From NCBI GenBank assembly GCA_002311655.1, contig DBYZ01000010.1:62001-126000 (forward strand): a stretch of DNA of 64,000 nt, in the 5' to 3' direction. Made by a program: the position numbers and the translations under genes. The DNA comes from Bacteroidales bacterium UBA1173 (GTDB lineage Bacteria > Bacteroidota > Bacteroidia > Bacteroidales > F082). Numbering within the stretch: the stretch's first letter is position 1; each line of letters opens with the position of its first letter. Positions 43,598-51,767 of the stretch are shown piece by piece. The notes below the pieces were generated by a model. That model saw only the letters and a list, made by a program, of their open reading frames with translations, did not search any database and was not told the origin of the DNA.

Positions 43598-44161
43598 ATG
43601 ACAGAAGAATCTCAATTTATTTTGGACGAAACGACTGAATCGATGGAAGGTGCCATCAAACACCTCGAGTCGGAGTTTCAGAAAATCAGAGCAGGCAAGG
43701 CAAGCCCGATGATGCTTCAGGGCGTGAAGGTTGAATATTACGGCACACAGGTCCCGATTGAGCAGACCGCCAACATCGGTACTCCTGACCCGCGTCAGAT
43801 TATCGTTATGCCTTTCGACAAGAGCTCGATCGGCGCCATAGACAAAGCTATCCAGGCCGCTAACCTCGGTTTCAACCCGAAAAATGAAGGCGATTTCCTG
43901 AGAATCCTGGTTCCACCGTTGACAGAGGAGCGTCGTAAAGACCTCGCCAAACGCGCCAAAACAGCCGCAGAAGAAGCAAAAGTGGGTATCCGTAACATCC
44001 GTCGTAACTCTAACGACGATGCCAAGAAGCTCGAAAAAGAAGGCGTGTCAGAAGACGAAGTAAAACAGCTTCAGGAAGAAATCCAGAAGCTGACAGATAA
44101 GTTCGTGAAGAAAATCGACGATCTTTACGATCTCAAGCAGAAAGACATCCTGACAGTTTAG
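43598..44161 (+). CDS. frr: Ribosome recycling factor
   Basis: Frr splits the post-termination ribosome together with EF-G. It has 187 residues. Conserved blocks are HLESEFQKIRAGKASP, NIGTPDPRQIIVMPFDKS, GDFLRILVPPLTEERRKDL and VGIRNIRRNSNDDAKK. The helical arms and the small beta domain follow the standard order. The stop overlaps the stop of the convergent ddl gene by 4 bases. Confidence 0.97.
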   Translation: MTEESQFILDETTESMEGAIKHLESEFQKIRAGKASPMMLQGVKVEYYGTQVPIEQTANIGTPDPRQIIVMPFDKSSIGAIDKAIQAANLGFNPKNEGDFLRILVPPLTEERRKDLAKRAKTAAEEAKVGIRNIRRNSNDDAKKLEKEGVSEDEVKQLQEEIQKLTDKFVKKIDDLYDLKQKDILTV

Positions 44162-45132
44162 TCAAGAATATTCTCTAATGCCAAACCAAACAGCTTGCCT
44201 AGGGTGATTCCCATGCAGGCTGCTTGTTTTGGCATTATTGATGCCTCCGACATGCCTGGCACGATGTTCACCTCAATGAAAACCAATTGTTTAGGCGTCA
44301 TGATATAGTCGAAACGAGCGAAGCCCTTGCACTCGAAAGCATCGTAGAGCATAGCCGATGTAGCCTTGACCTCAATCTCTGAAACCTCATCCAACTCTGC
44401 CGGCGTGATTTCGTCGGATTTTCCTGTAGTGTATTTCGCTTCATAGTCGAAGAAGTCGTTTTTACTTACAATCTCAGTGATCGGGAACACCATCTTCTTG
44501 CCTCTCACTTCCATCACTGTGCATGCCAACTCACGGCCTTTCACAAATTTCTCGCACATCACCTGGTCGCCTGCACTGAAAGCGTATTCAAGGGCTTTTT
44601 CAAAGTCTTCCTCCGCATTGACCTTGCTTACGCCGACCGACGAGCCGTTGCGTGTAGGCTTGACAAACAAAGGCAAACCCAGCGTTTTGACGATTTTCTT
44701 CACGTCGTAACTTTCTCCTTTATTAATTATCAGTGAAGGGGAGACGTTGGCACCTGCAGCGGCAGCTATCTTCTTGCAAAAATCTTTGTGGAACGTCAAT
44801 GCCGAAGTGGTGAAATTCGACGAAGTGTAAGGAATTCCAAGCATTTCGAAATAACCGAGAAGCTGTCCGTCCTCGCCAGGCACACCGTGAATGGCATTGA
44901 AAATTGCATCGAAAACAACCTTCTTGCCGTTAATCTTTATCGAGAAATCGTTCTTGTCGACATCGGTCTCAGTGCCGTCGTCAGCAAGATGATACCATCT
45001 ATCTTTCAGAATCACAATAACATAGGAATCATATTTTGAAGCATCAAGATGCTTTTTCACAACTTTCGCGCTGCTGATTGAAATTTCATACTCTCCAGAG
45101 TATCCGCCACAGACTATTGCTATTTTTTTCAT
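44158..45132 (-). CDS. ddl: D-alanine--D-alanine ligase
   Basis: Ddl makes the D-Ala-D-Ala dipeptide for peptidoglycan. It has 324 residues from the ATG at 45132; a longer frame to 45153 is rejected because the family starts MKKIAIVCGGYSGEYEIS. Visible blocks are GVPGEDGQLLGYFEMLGIPY, LPLFVKPTRNGSSVGVSKV (the ATP-grasp loop) and FIEVNIVPGMSEASIMPKQ. It is divergent from the PASTA gene, a frequent arrangement in Bacteroidota, and converges on frr with a 4-base overlap. Confidence 0.97.
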   Translation of the reverse strand: MKKIAIVCGGYSGEYEISISSAKVVKKHLDASKYDSYVIVILKDRWYHLADDGTETDVDKNDFSIKINGKKVVFDAIFNAIHGVPGEDGQLLGYFEMLGIPYTSSNFTTSALTFHKDFCKKIAAAAGANVSPSLIINKGESYDVKKIVKTLGLPLFVKPTRNGSSVGVSKVNAEEDFEKALEYAFSAGDQVMCEKFVKGRELACTVMEVRGKKMVFPITEIVSKNDFFDYEAKYTTGKSDEITPAELDEVSEIEVKATSAMLYDAFECKGFARFDYIMTPKQLVFIEVNIVPGMSEASIMPKQAACMGITLGKLFGLALENILD

Positions 45133-45163
45133 GTCAAATAAACTTAAATTCAATTATTTTCGT

Positions 45164-45171
45164 TATCTTTG
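45164..45171 (+). promoter_or_regulatory. -7 element of the PASTA operon
   Basis: TATCTTTG, about 53 bases before the ATG at 45224. It excludes the longer PASTA reading frame that would start at 45131. Confidence 0.6.
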
Positions 45172-45223
45172 CGAGTTCAAAATTACAAAAAACGACGTTA
45201 TCATAAACGAAAAAAATAAAAAA

Positions 45224-46270
45224 ATGAAGGCTTTTCGTTTTTTAAAAGATAAATGGTTCTATATCAGCCTGATAATCATGCTGTTAGTGGTTGTCGTGAC
45301 CTTTCAGTTCACGTTCAACAGGCTCGACAGGTTCACGCGCCATGGCGAGGAGATCGAGGTGCCTGACATGATTGGCATGAATTATGATACGGCGGTGGTG
45401 AACTATGGCGAAGAATTCTCATTCCTGCTTCTCGATAGCATTTACGTCAAAGATTTTCCGGAAGGTGCTGTGTATCAACAGAATCCGGCGGCGGGATCTA
45501 AAGTGAAGAAAGGCAGAAATGTTTATGTTATCCGCACCTCCATTGCTCCTGAAATAGTTTTGATGCCAAACCTCAGAAACCTCTCGCTGCGTCAGGCAAT
45601 GGTGAGCCTCAACGCTGTCGGACTGAAGGTCGACAAGCTCGAATTCATCGATTACTTTGCAAGAAACGCTGTCGTGGAACAGAAAATCAAAGGTGAAGTA
45701 GTCACACCAAAACAGGAAGTGGTGAAAGGTACCGCCGTCACACTTGTTGTGGGTTACGGCAACGGCGAGAAAAAGACGAATCTTCCGGATTTGGTCGGCG
45801 TTAGACTCGAAGACGTGAAAAACCAAATCAACAACGCGTCGCTGAACATCGGAACGGAGATTTTTATTGACGACGATGACCCGAAAAATCTTTACGTGAT
45901 AAGGATGGAACCTGAGTATTCTATCGATAAGAAAGTGCCGCTCGGCTCGTTGGTGAATGTCTGGTATAAATCAATAGATAACTTCGATTTTGCCTGGTAT
46001 AAATACGAGAAATTCCGCCGTGACTCCATGGTCGAGTCGTGGAGAGTGCGCAAGTTAAGCACCGACACAATAAATTACGTAATCGACAGCTTCAATTATA
46101 TTTTGAAAAACCGCAAGTTCTCATACGACTCGGTGCAACGTGCTCTGGATATGCAGTTGATTTTCCGTAAAATCGAGCCGAAACCTGTCGCCATTGAGGA
46201 GGTGATTGAAGTCGATGACTGGAATTTCGATGATTATGAAATAGATACAAATTTCTTCTATGATGAATAA
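45224..46270 (+). CDS. PASTA-domain membrane protein without kinase domain
   Basis: This 348-residue protein has one N-terminal membrane helix (about 12-32, WFYISLIIMLLVVVVTFQF) followed by three PASTA domains (about 45-115, 118-188 and 192-260). Cores are EVPDMIGMNYDTA, LMPNLRNLSLRQAM and LPDLVGVRLEDVK. PASTA domains bind muropeptides or peptidoglycan. There is no Ser/Thr kinase domain. A conserved-looking C-terminal tail (260-348) is rich in Tyr, Phe and Asp. It is encoded beside ddl, which fits a cell-wall role, and its end overlaps the next T9SS gene by up to 11 bases. Confidence 0.9.
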   Translation: MKAFRFLKDKWFYISLIIMLLVVVVTFQFTFNRLDRFTRHGEEIEVPDMIGMNYDTAVVNYGEEFSFLLLDSIYVKDFPEGAVYQQNPAAGSKVKKGRNVYVIRTSIAPEIVLMPNLRNLSLRQAMVSLNAVGLKVDKLEFIDYFARNAVVEQKIKGEVVTPKQEVVKGTAVTLVVGYGNGEKKTNLPDLVGVRLEDVKNQINNASLNIGTEIFIDDDDPKNLYVIRMEPEYSIDKKVPLGSLVNVWYKSIDNFDFAWYKYEKFRRDSMVESWRVRKLSTDTINYVIDSFNYILKNRKFSYDSVQRALDMQLIFRKIEPKPVAIEEVIEVDDWNFDDYEIDTNFFYDE

Positions 46271-48194
46271 AAGATTATTTTTAACGATATTTTGCGCCTT
46301 TCTTTTTGTGACGAACGGCAAAGCTCAGGAGTATCTTACCGGTTTTTGCGGCGGAATCCCTGAAGAAAACACATTGGAACTGAGAGAGGAGACTGTGGCA
46401 ACGCTGCCGTTTTTCGATGATTTTACCAGACCTGGCATCTATCCGGATCCTGCAAGATGGCAGTCGAGACAGGTGTTTGTCAATTCGGGCTTCCCGATGA
46501 TGCCTGTCAACTACAGAGCCGCCACTTTCGACCTGGTCGACCAATTCGGCAAGGTTTACTCAAACGGAAGTAGCACCCCTTTCATGGCCGACTCGCTGCT
46601 TTCAGTGAAGATACGTCTCGATAGTATTGATAATCACGCTATTACACCTGCAGACTCGGTCTATTTCAGCTTCTACTACCAACCAGGTGGCTTCGGTGAC
46701 AGTCCTGAACGTGACGACTCACTCGTGCTTCAATTCGGCTACGGATACGACGAGCTGGTGTTCGACACAGTGCTTCAAAACTATGTCACGTTGAGAAAAA
46801 CAGCATGGAAACAAGTGTGGGCAGCAGAAGGCGAGAGCTTTGAATCATTTATTGCCGAATGCGATGAGAATGAATATTTTAAGAAGGTGATGATTCCTAT
46901 CACGGACACATGCTTCTTTAAAGAGGATTTCCGAGTGCTTTTCTTCAACTACGGAACGCTGCCAACTACAATGTATCCTAATGATAGAAGCAATCTGGAC
47001 GAATGGAACGTCGATTGTGTCTACCTCGATGTGAATCGTAGCTTGGAAAACGACTCTTATCCGCTCGTGAGCCTCACAGGTTGCTCGCCGACATTCTTAA
47101 AACGTTATCAGTCAATGCCTTATAAGCATTATAAAGATAACCCGATTACCGAAATCAACAATGTTTTCGATGTTAACATTACCAATTTGGATATGAGCTC
47201 ACATGAGGTGCGTTACTCTTGCGAGGTGAATGACAATAACTCAAGTTGGCATTATACTTATGTTGATAATCCGTTGATAGTCAATCAGTATGACAATGTC
47301 GGAGTGATGACCCGCAACGTGGCGATGGAGGATTTCATTTATCCTTACAACCTTAATGTTGACACCACTTCGTTCACAATACGCCATTATGTCGAGGCTG
47401 TGGATGAAAACGGTGACTTGGTTTCTGGCGACTCCATCGTGCGCCATCAGGGATTTTACAACTATTTTGCCTATGACGACGGCACTCCTGAGATGGGCTA
47501 CGGTCTCGTGCCTGGCGACACTTACTTTGCGGCACAGTTCAAAGTGACGAAACTCGACACTATTGGTGGTGTCCAGATGCTGTTCAACCGCACCTTTAAC
47601 GATGCGAATTATAATTTCTTCGACATCATCGTGTGGCGCGATAACAACGGTAAGCCAGGTGAGGTGCTTTATACCTTGAAAGATCAGCGTCCGGTTTGGA
47701 ACGACAGCCTCTTGTACGCCTTCTCCAACTACGCTTTCAAAGAGATTGTCAAGGTTAACAGCATTTTCTACGTCGGAATACGCCAGAGCTATTCAAAATC
47801 TATAAACATCGGTTTCGATGCGTCAAAAGATAACTCCCAATATAATTTCTATGACGCCGGCGCAGGCTGGAAAAACAGCTCGTTCCCAGGCTCTCTGATG
47901 ATTCGTCCTGTGATGGGAAAGAATCCTTATTTTATTGGAGTTGATGAAAATCAAGAGGTTACAGAAGCTTTGACGCTTTACCCGAATCCTGCGACAAACT
48001 ACGTCCATATCGATGGCATTGACGAACAGAATTGTGATGAGATTGCAATCTTCGATATCACCGGACGTCTCGTTAAAAAATATTCATATTGTAACGAATT
48101 GAATATCAGTGATTTACAAAATGGAATTTATATGTTGCGAGTTTCTGCTGAAGATGGTTTGTTCAAGACAACTAAATTATTGATTTCCAAATAG
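46260..48194 (+). CDS. T9SS-sorted surface protein
   Basis: This 644-residue protein has a signal peptide (MNKRLFLTIFCAFLFVTNGKA) and a large beta-rich body of repeated secreted-protein style (LPFFDDFTRPGIYPDPARWQ, PVDSVYFSFYYQPGG-like). It ends in a T9SS type A sorting domain (LYPNPATNYVHIDGI, IFDITGRLVKKY, NGIYMLRVSAED, KLLISK). No enzymatic motif was found. The start (ATG 46260 or 46263) overlaps the PASTA gene, and rluD begins 8 bases after the stop, so it is inside an operon with wall and translation genes. Confidence 0.88.
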   Translation: MMNKRLFLTIFCAFLFVTNGKAQEYLTGFCGGIPEENTLELREETVATLPFFDDFTRPGIYPDPARWQSRQVFVNSGFPMMPVNYRAATFDLVDQFGKVYSNGSSTPFMADSLLSVKIRLDSIDNHAITPADSVYFSFYYQPGGFGDSPERDDSLVLQFGYGYDELVFDTVLQNYVTLRKTAWKQVWAAEGESFESFIAECDENEYFKKVMIPITDTCFFKEDFRVLFFNYGTLPTTMYPNDRSNLDEWNVDCVYLDVNRSLENDSYPLVSLTGCSPTFLKRYQSMPYKHYKDNPITEINNVFDVNITNLDMSSHEVRYSCEVNDNNSSWHYTYVDNPLIVNQYDNVGVMTRNVAMEDFIYPYNLNVDTTSFTIRHYVEAVDENGDLVSGDSIVRHQGFYNYFAYDDGTPEMGYGLVPGDTYFAAQFKVTKLDTIGGVQMLFNRTFNDANYNFFDIIVWRDNNGKPGEVLYTLKDQRPVWNDSLLYAFSNYAFKEIVKVNSIFYVGIRQSYSKSINIGFDASKDNSQYNFYDAGAGWKNSSFPGSLMIRPVMGKNPYFIGVDENQEVTEALTLYPNPATNYVHIDGIDEQNCDEIAIFDITGRLVKKYSYCNELNISDLQNGIYMLRVSAEDGLFKTTKLLISK

Positions 48195-48202
48195 TTATTG
48201 AT

Positions 48203-49255
48203 ATGTCAGAGGATTTTGTGGGCGTTCTTGGAGATAACACTGAGGAAAGTACCGAACTTTTCGAGCATTTTAGAATTGTTGCCGATAAGGGTCAGACCTT
48301 GGTGCGTGTCGATAAATTCCTGCAAAACCGACTGGAAAACGTGTCGAGAAACCGTGTGCAGAATGCCGCAAAAGCCGGAAGCATACTCGTCAACGACATA
48401 CCGGTGAAGTCGAACTACAAGGTGAAACCGTTCGATGTGGTGACTGTAGTGTTGGCATATCCGCCTCGTGAGGTGGTCATAACGCCTGAAAATATCCCAC
48501 TTGACGTGGTTTACGAAGACGAAGATGTCATCGTGGTTAACAAACAGGCAGGACTGGTGGTGCATCCAGGTCACGGTAACTTTGACGGCACACTGCTTAA
48601 CGCTTTGGCGTATCATTTCAAGGAAAACGGCTCGAAAGTGGAGAACGGCTTCGGGTATCTCGTGCATCGCATCGACAAGGATACTACCGGCTTGATGATA
48701 GTGGCAAAAAACGAGACCGCGCAGACGATTCTTGCGGCGCAGTTCTTTGAACACTCGATCACCCGTCGTTATCAGGCTCTCGTTTGGGGCGATTTTGCTG
48801 ACGACGAAGGCACTGTCGAAGGCAATATCGGACGTTCTCTGCGTGACCGCGTCGCCATGGCGGTTTATCCTGATGGCAGCCAGGGAAAAGATGCCGTTAC
48901 ACATTACAAAGTTTTGGAACGTTTCAACTATGTGACGCTGGTGGAATGCCGCCTCGAGACTGGCCGCACGCACCAAATTCGTGTGCATATGCAGTACATC
49001 GGGCATCCGCTGTTTAACGACGCGTTGTATGGCGGCGACAGAATCTTGAAAGGGACGACATTCTCGAAATACCGTCAGTTTATTGATAACTGCTTCAACG
49101 AGATTCCACGTCATTGCCTGCATGCAAAGGTGCTTGGCTTCGTGCATCCGACAACTGGAAAAGAGCTCTATTTCGACTCTGAACTGCCGTCGGATATGCA
49201 AGCGGTGCTTGGAAAATGGAGAAATTATTTAAAGACAAGAACAGAAGAAAATTAA
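48203..49255 (+). CDS. rluD: RluD-type 23S rRNA pseudouridine synthase
   Basis: This 350-residue protein belongs to the RluA/RluD family, which makes pseudouridines in the 23S rRNA helix 69 region. An S4 domain occupies about 35-90 (LVRVDKFLQNRLENVSRNRV). The catalytic motif is HRIDKDTTGL with the active Asp. RLETGRTHQIRVHMQYIGHP is the second family block. It starts 8 bases after the T9SS gene, and hldD follows after 4 bases. RluD is the likeliest subclass, but RluC-type specificity cannot be excluded. Confidence 0.93.
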   Translation: MSEDFVGVLGDNTEESTELFEHFRIVADKGQTLVRVDKFLQNRLENVSRNRVQNAAKAGSILVNDIPVKSNYKVKPFDVVTVVLAYPPREVVITPENIPLDVVYEDEDVIVVNKQAGLVVHPGHGNFDGTLLNALAYHFKENGSKVENGFGYLVHRIDKDTTGLMIVAKNETAQTILAAQFFEHSITRRYQALVWGDFADDEGTVEGNIGRSLRDRVAMAVYPDGSQGKDAVTHYKVLERFNYVTLVECRLETGRTHQIRVHMQYIGHPLFNDALYGGDRILKGTTFSKYRQFIDNCFNEIPRHCLHAKVLGFVHPTTGKELYFDSELPSDMQAVLGKWRNYLKTRTEEN

Positions 49256-49259
49256 AGAT

Positions 49260-50225
49260 ATGATAGTAATCACAGGTGCAGCCGGTTTCATTGCCAGCGT
49301 TGTGGCAGGATGCCTCAACGAACAGGGTAGGGAAGACCTCGTCCTCGTCGACGATTTTTCAAAGAAACAAAAGGAAAGAAACTATATCAACAAGAAATAT
49401 CAGCTCCTTTTAGACAGAAAAGAGCTTCATAACTGGTTGAAAACCAACCATGATAAGGTAGATTTTGTGGTTCACCTCGGAGCCCGTACCGACACTACCG
49501 AGTTCGACTGGAATGTGTTTGTCGAACTTAACGTGAACTATACCGAACAGCTGTGGACGCTGTGTACAGAATACCAAATTCCGCTCGTATATGCCTCATC
49601 AGCAGCGACATACGGTGGTGGTGAGCTCGGTTATGTCGACAGTCACGACATCGTTGAGCAACTGCAGCCGCTTAACCCTTACGGACGCTCAAAAAACGAA
49701 ATTGACAAGTGGATTCTGAAACAGGAAAAATGTCCTCCGTTCTGGGCTGGATTGAAATTCTTCAATGTTTACGGTCCTAACGAGTACCATAAAGGCCGCA
49801 TGGCGTCGGTGATTCTGCATTCGTTCCATCAAATTCAGGAATGTGGAGAGGTAAAGCTGTTCCGCTCACATCGTCCTGATTTCAAAGACGGTCAGCAGCT
49901 TAGGGATTTCATCTATGTGAAAGACATCGCTTCTGTTATCCTTTTCTTGATCGAGAAACGCCCGGAGAGCGGTTTGTACAACCTCGGCACAGGTCATGCC
50001 CGCTCATTCTACGACCTGGCGGCGAACACCTTCAAGGCAATGGGTAAAGATGTGAATATCAAATTCATCGACACTCCACTCGACATACGCGACAAATATC
50101 AGTACTTCACCGAGGCTAATATGGAGAAACTGCGCAAAGCGGGATACAACAAACCGTTCACCAGCCTCGAAGACGGTGTTTGGGATTACGTCACAAACTA
50201 TTTGATTCCGAATCAGACATTCTAA
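49260..50225 (+). CDS. hldD: ADP-L-glycero-D-manno-heptose 6-epimerase
   Basis: HldD epimerises ADP-D-glycero-D-manno-heptose for the LPS core. This extended short-chain dehydrogenase has 321 residues. The NAD-binding fingerprint is GAAGFIAS (6-13). YASSAATYGGG and the catalytic pair in YGRSKNEIDKW follow. KFFNVYGPNEYHKGRMASV is a signature of this epimerase. It is the last gene of the run that begins with the PASTA gene. The palindromic element at 50231 starts 5 bases after its stop. Confidence 0.94.
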   Translation: MIVITGAAGFIASVVAGCLNEQGREDLVLVDDFSKKQKERNYINKKYQLLLDRKELHNWLKTNHDKVDFVVHLGARTDTTEFDWNVFVELNVNYTEQLWTLCTEYQIPLVYASSAATYGGGELGYVDSHDIVEQLQPLNPYGRSKNEIDKWILKQEKCPPFWAGLKFFNVYGPNEYHKGRMASVILHSFHQIQECGEVKLFRSHRPDFKDGQQLRDFIYVKDIASVILFLIEKRPESGLYNLGTGHARSFYDLAANTFKAMGKDVNIKFIDTPLDIRDKYQYFTEANMEKLRKAGYNKPFTSLEDGVWDYVTNYLIPNQTF

Positions 50226-50230
50226 CCATC

Positions 50231-50344
50231 CGTCATTTTGAGCGAAACGCAGTGTAGTCGAAAAACCACCGCCATTCGAATAGTTTCCTATTATTCAAAT
50301 GGCGGTGATTTCTCCATTTCGCTTCGCTACAGTCGAAATGACGG
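50231..50344. repeat. Palindromic interspersed element, full form (copy B)
   Basis: It begins CGTCATTTTGAGCGAAACGC and ends CAGTCGAAATGACGG. An inner hairpin has arms ACCGCCATT (50269-50277) and AATGGCGGT (50298-50306). It fills the whole gap between the convergent hldD and merR-type genes and shares layout and about two-thirds of its bases with 27224-27338. Confidence 0.85.
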
Positions 50345-50686
50345 TTATAATGTTTTCTGTTTCGCGGCAAGTTGTTTGTCCAAGTCAACTAAGAATTCTC
50401 TTGCGTCGTTGAGGGTTCTTATCATGATTGCTTTCTCCTCAAGCTTGTCGAACTTGGTCTTCATGGCGTCTTTGGCACCTTGGATGGTATAGCCTTTCAC
50501 CTTCACAAGCTGGTATATTATCTGCAGGTATCTTAAGTCGCGCTCGGTGAAAAGTCTGTTGCCTTTTGTGCTTTTGCGCGGACGCAACACATCAAACTCA
50601 CTCTCCCAATAGCGTATTGTTGATGCCGGGACGTTGAACATCTCCGCCACCTCGCCGATTCGATAATATAACTTCTTGACTTCCAT
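50345..50686 (-). CDS. MerR-family transcriptional regulator
   Basis: This 113-residue protein has a MerR winged helix-turn-helix at about 7-75 (YRIGEVAEMFNVPASTIRYW, RDLRYLQIIYQLVKVKGYTI). The C-terminal coiled part is short and has no cysteine cluster, so a metal-sensing role is unlikely. The inducer is unknown. It is co-transcribed 4 bases behind the M23 peptidase, a pairing common in Bacteroidota. Confidence 0.92.
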   Translation of the reverse strand: MEVKKLYYRIGEVAEMFNVPASTIRYWESEFDVLRPRKSTKGNRLFTERDLRYLQIIYQLVKVKGYTIQGAKDAMKTKFDKLEEKAIMIRTLNDAREFLVDLDKQLAAKQKTL

Positions 50687-50690
50687 GATA

Positions 50691-51662
50691 TTAATCCATT
50701 GTCATTGATGGTTTTTCCGACAATTCGAGAATCTTGTCGTATTCTTCCGGCGTAAGGTCGTTAAAGAAGAAGTTTATTGGATTGAGGGCCTTGCCGTTCT
50801 TGATGACTTCGTAGTGAAGATGCGGTCCTGTTGACTTTCCGCTGTTTCCGATCTCTGCTATCAACTCGCCTCGCTTGACCTTTTGACCTTGTTTTACCAA
50901 CGATTTGTTAAGGTGGGCGTAGCGTGTCTTGTAACCATATCCGTGGTCGATGATGATGTTGATGCCATAACCGCTGTTGCCGTTGATTACTCTCTCAACA
51001 ACACCGTCGCCAGTACTGTAAATGCGTGTCCCAACAGGTGCGCTGAAGTCGATGCCGTTATGCATCTTCTGAACCTTGTAAAATGGGTCGGTGCGCTTTC
51101 CAAAATGTGAGGAAATCCTATAGATGTCAACGTCTTTCACAGGCATAATCGCTGGGATGCAGCTGAGCATCTGCGACTTGTTCTTCGCCATGTTATAAAC
51201 ATCGTCATACGACTTAGACTGCACATATAACTGACTCTCGATGACGTCGATTTTTTGCGCCGTCTCCTTGACGATCTTGGAGTTTTCATAGCCGTTTAGA
51301 GCCGCATAACGGTTGCTTCCGCCGTATCCAGCCTTTCTGATTGATGTCGGAATAGGGTCAGCTTCGAAAATCATTCTGTAGATATTGTCGTCACGGTCCT
51401 GCATCTCGGCGAGAAGATTGTCAATATTGCTGATTTTGTCATTTAAGATGTCATATTGTAACTGCAAAAACGCTATTTCTCGGGCCTGCATACGCTCTTT
51501 TTGCGTTCCGATAGTGCTTTCTATGATTGCAACGACCGCAACTCCGATGATTCCAGCGGTGAGAATATATAGGAAAAACCTTCTGAAACGTTTTCCTAAT
51601 GAAGGCGTATATTCTTCATAATCAAGCGTTTGCGGATTGTATATATATTTTTGTCTCGCCAT
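50691..51662 (-). CDS. M23-family peptidoglycan endopeptidase
   Basis: This 323-residue membrane-anchored protein has one hydrophobic helix at about 30-48 (FFLYILTAGIIGVAVVAII), a coiled coil (about 60-100) and a C-terminal M23 (LytM) domain. Zinc ligands sit in HNGIDFSAPVGT (H-x3-D) and GPHLHYEV (H-x-H). It should cut peptide cross-links in peptidoglycan. The ATG at 51662 gives the family N-terminus MARQKYIYNPQTLDYEEYTP; the longer frame runs through the promoter region. It is divergent from alaS with about 105 bases between starts. Confidence 0.94.
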   Translation of the reverse strand: MARQKYIYNPQTLDYEEYTPSLGKRFRRFFLYILTAGIIGVAVVAIIESTIGTQKERMQAREIAFLQLQYDILNDKISNIDNLLAEMQDRDDNIYRMIFEADPIPTSIRKAGYGGSNRYAALNGYENSKIVKETAQKIDVIESQLYVQSKSYDDVYNMAKNKSQMLSCIPAIMPVKDVDIYRISSHFGKRTDPFYKVQKMHNGIDFSAPVGTRIYSTGDGVVERVINGNSGYGINIIIDHGYGYKTRYAHLNKSLVKQGQKVKRGELIAEIGNSGKSTGPHLHYEVIKNGKALNPINFFFNDLTPEEYDKILELSEKPSMTMD

Positions 51663-51710
51663 TGTTCTTTTTAATTTGTACTTAAAACGAAAATTTTGCG
51701 TTTTAAACAT

Positions 51711-51741
51711 GCAAAATAAATGATTTTTTCTTAAATTTGCA
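51711..51741. promoter_or_regulatory. Divergent promoter region of the M23 and alaS genes
   Basis: A TATTTTGC (51718 to 51711, minus strand) faces a TTAAATTTGC (51731-51740, plus strand). Both are loose matches to the -7 consensus. Confidence 0.35.
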
Positions 51742-51767
51742 AACTTTTTAAGGAAAAAAATAAAATT

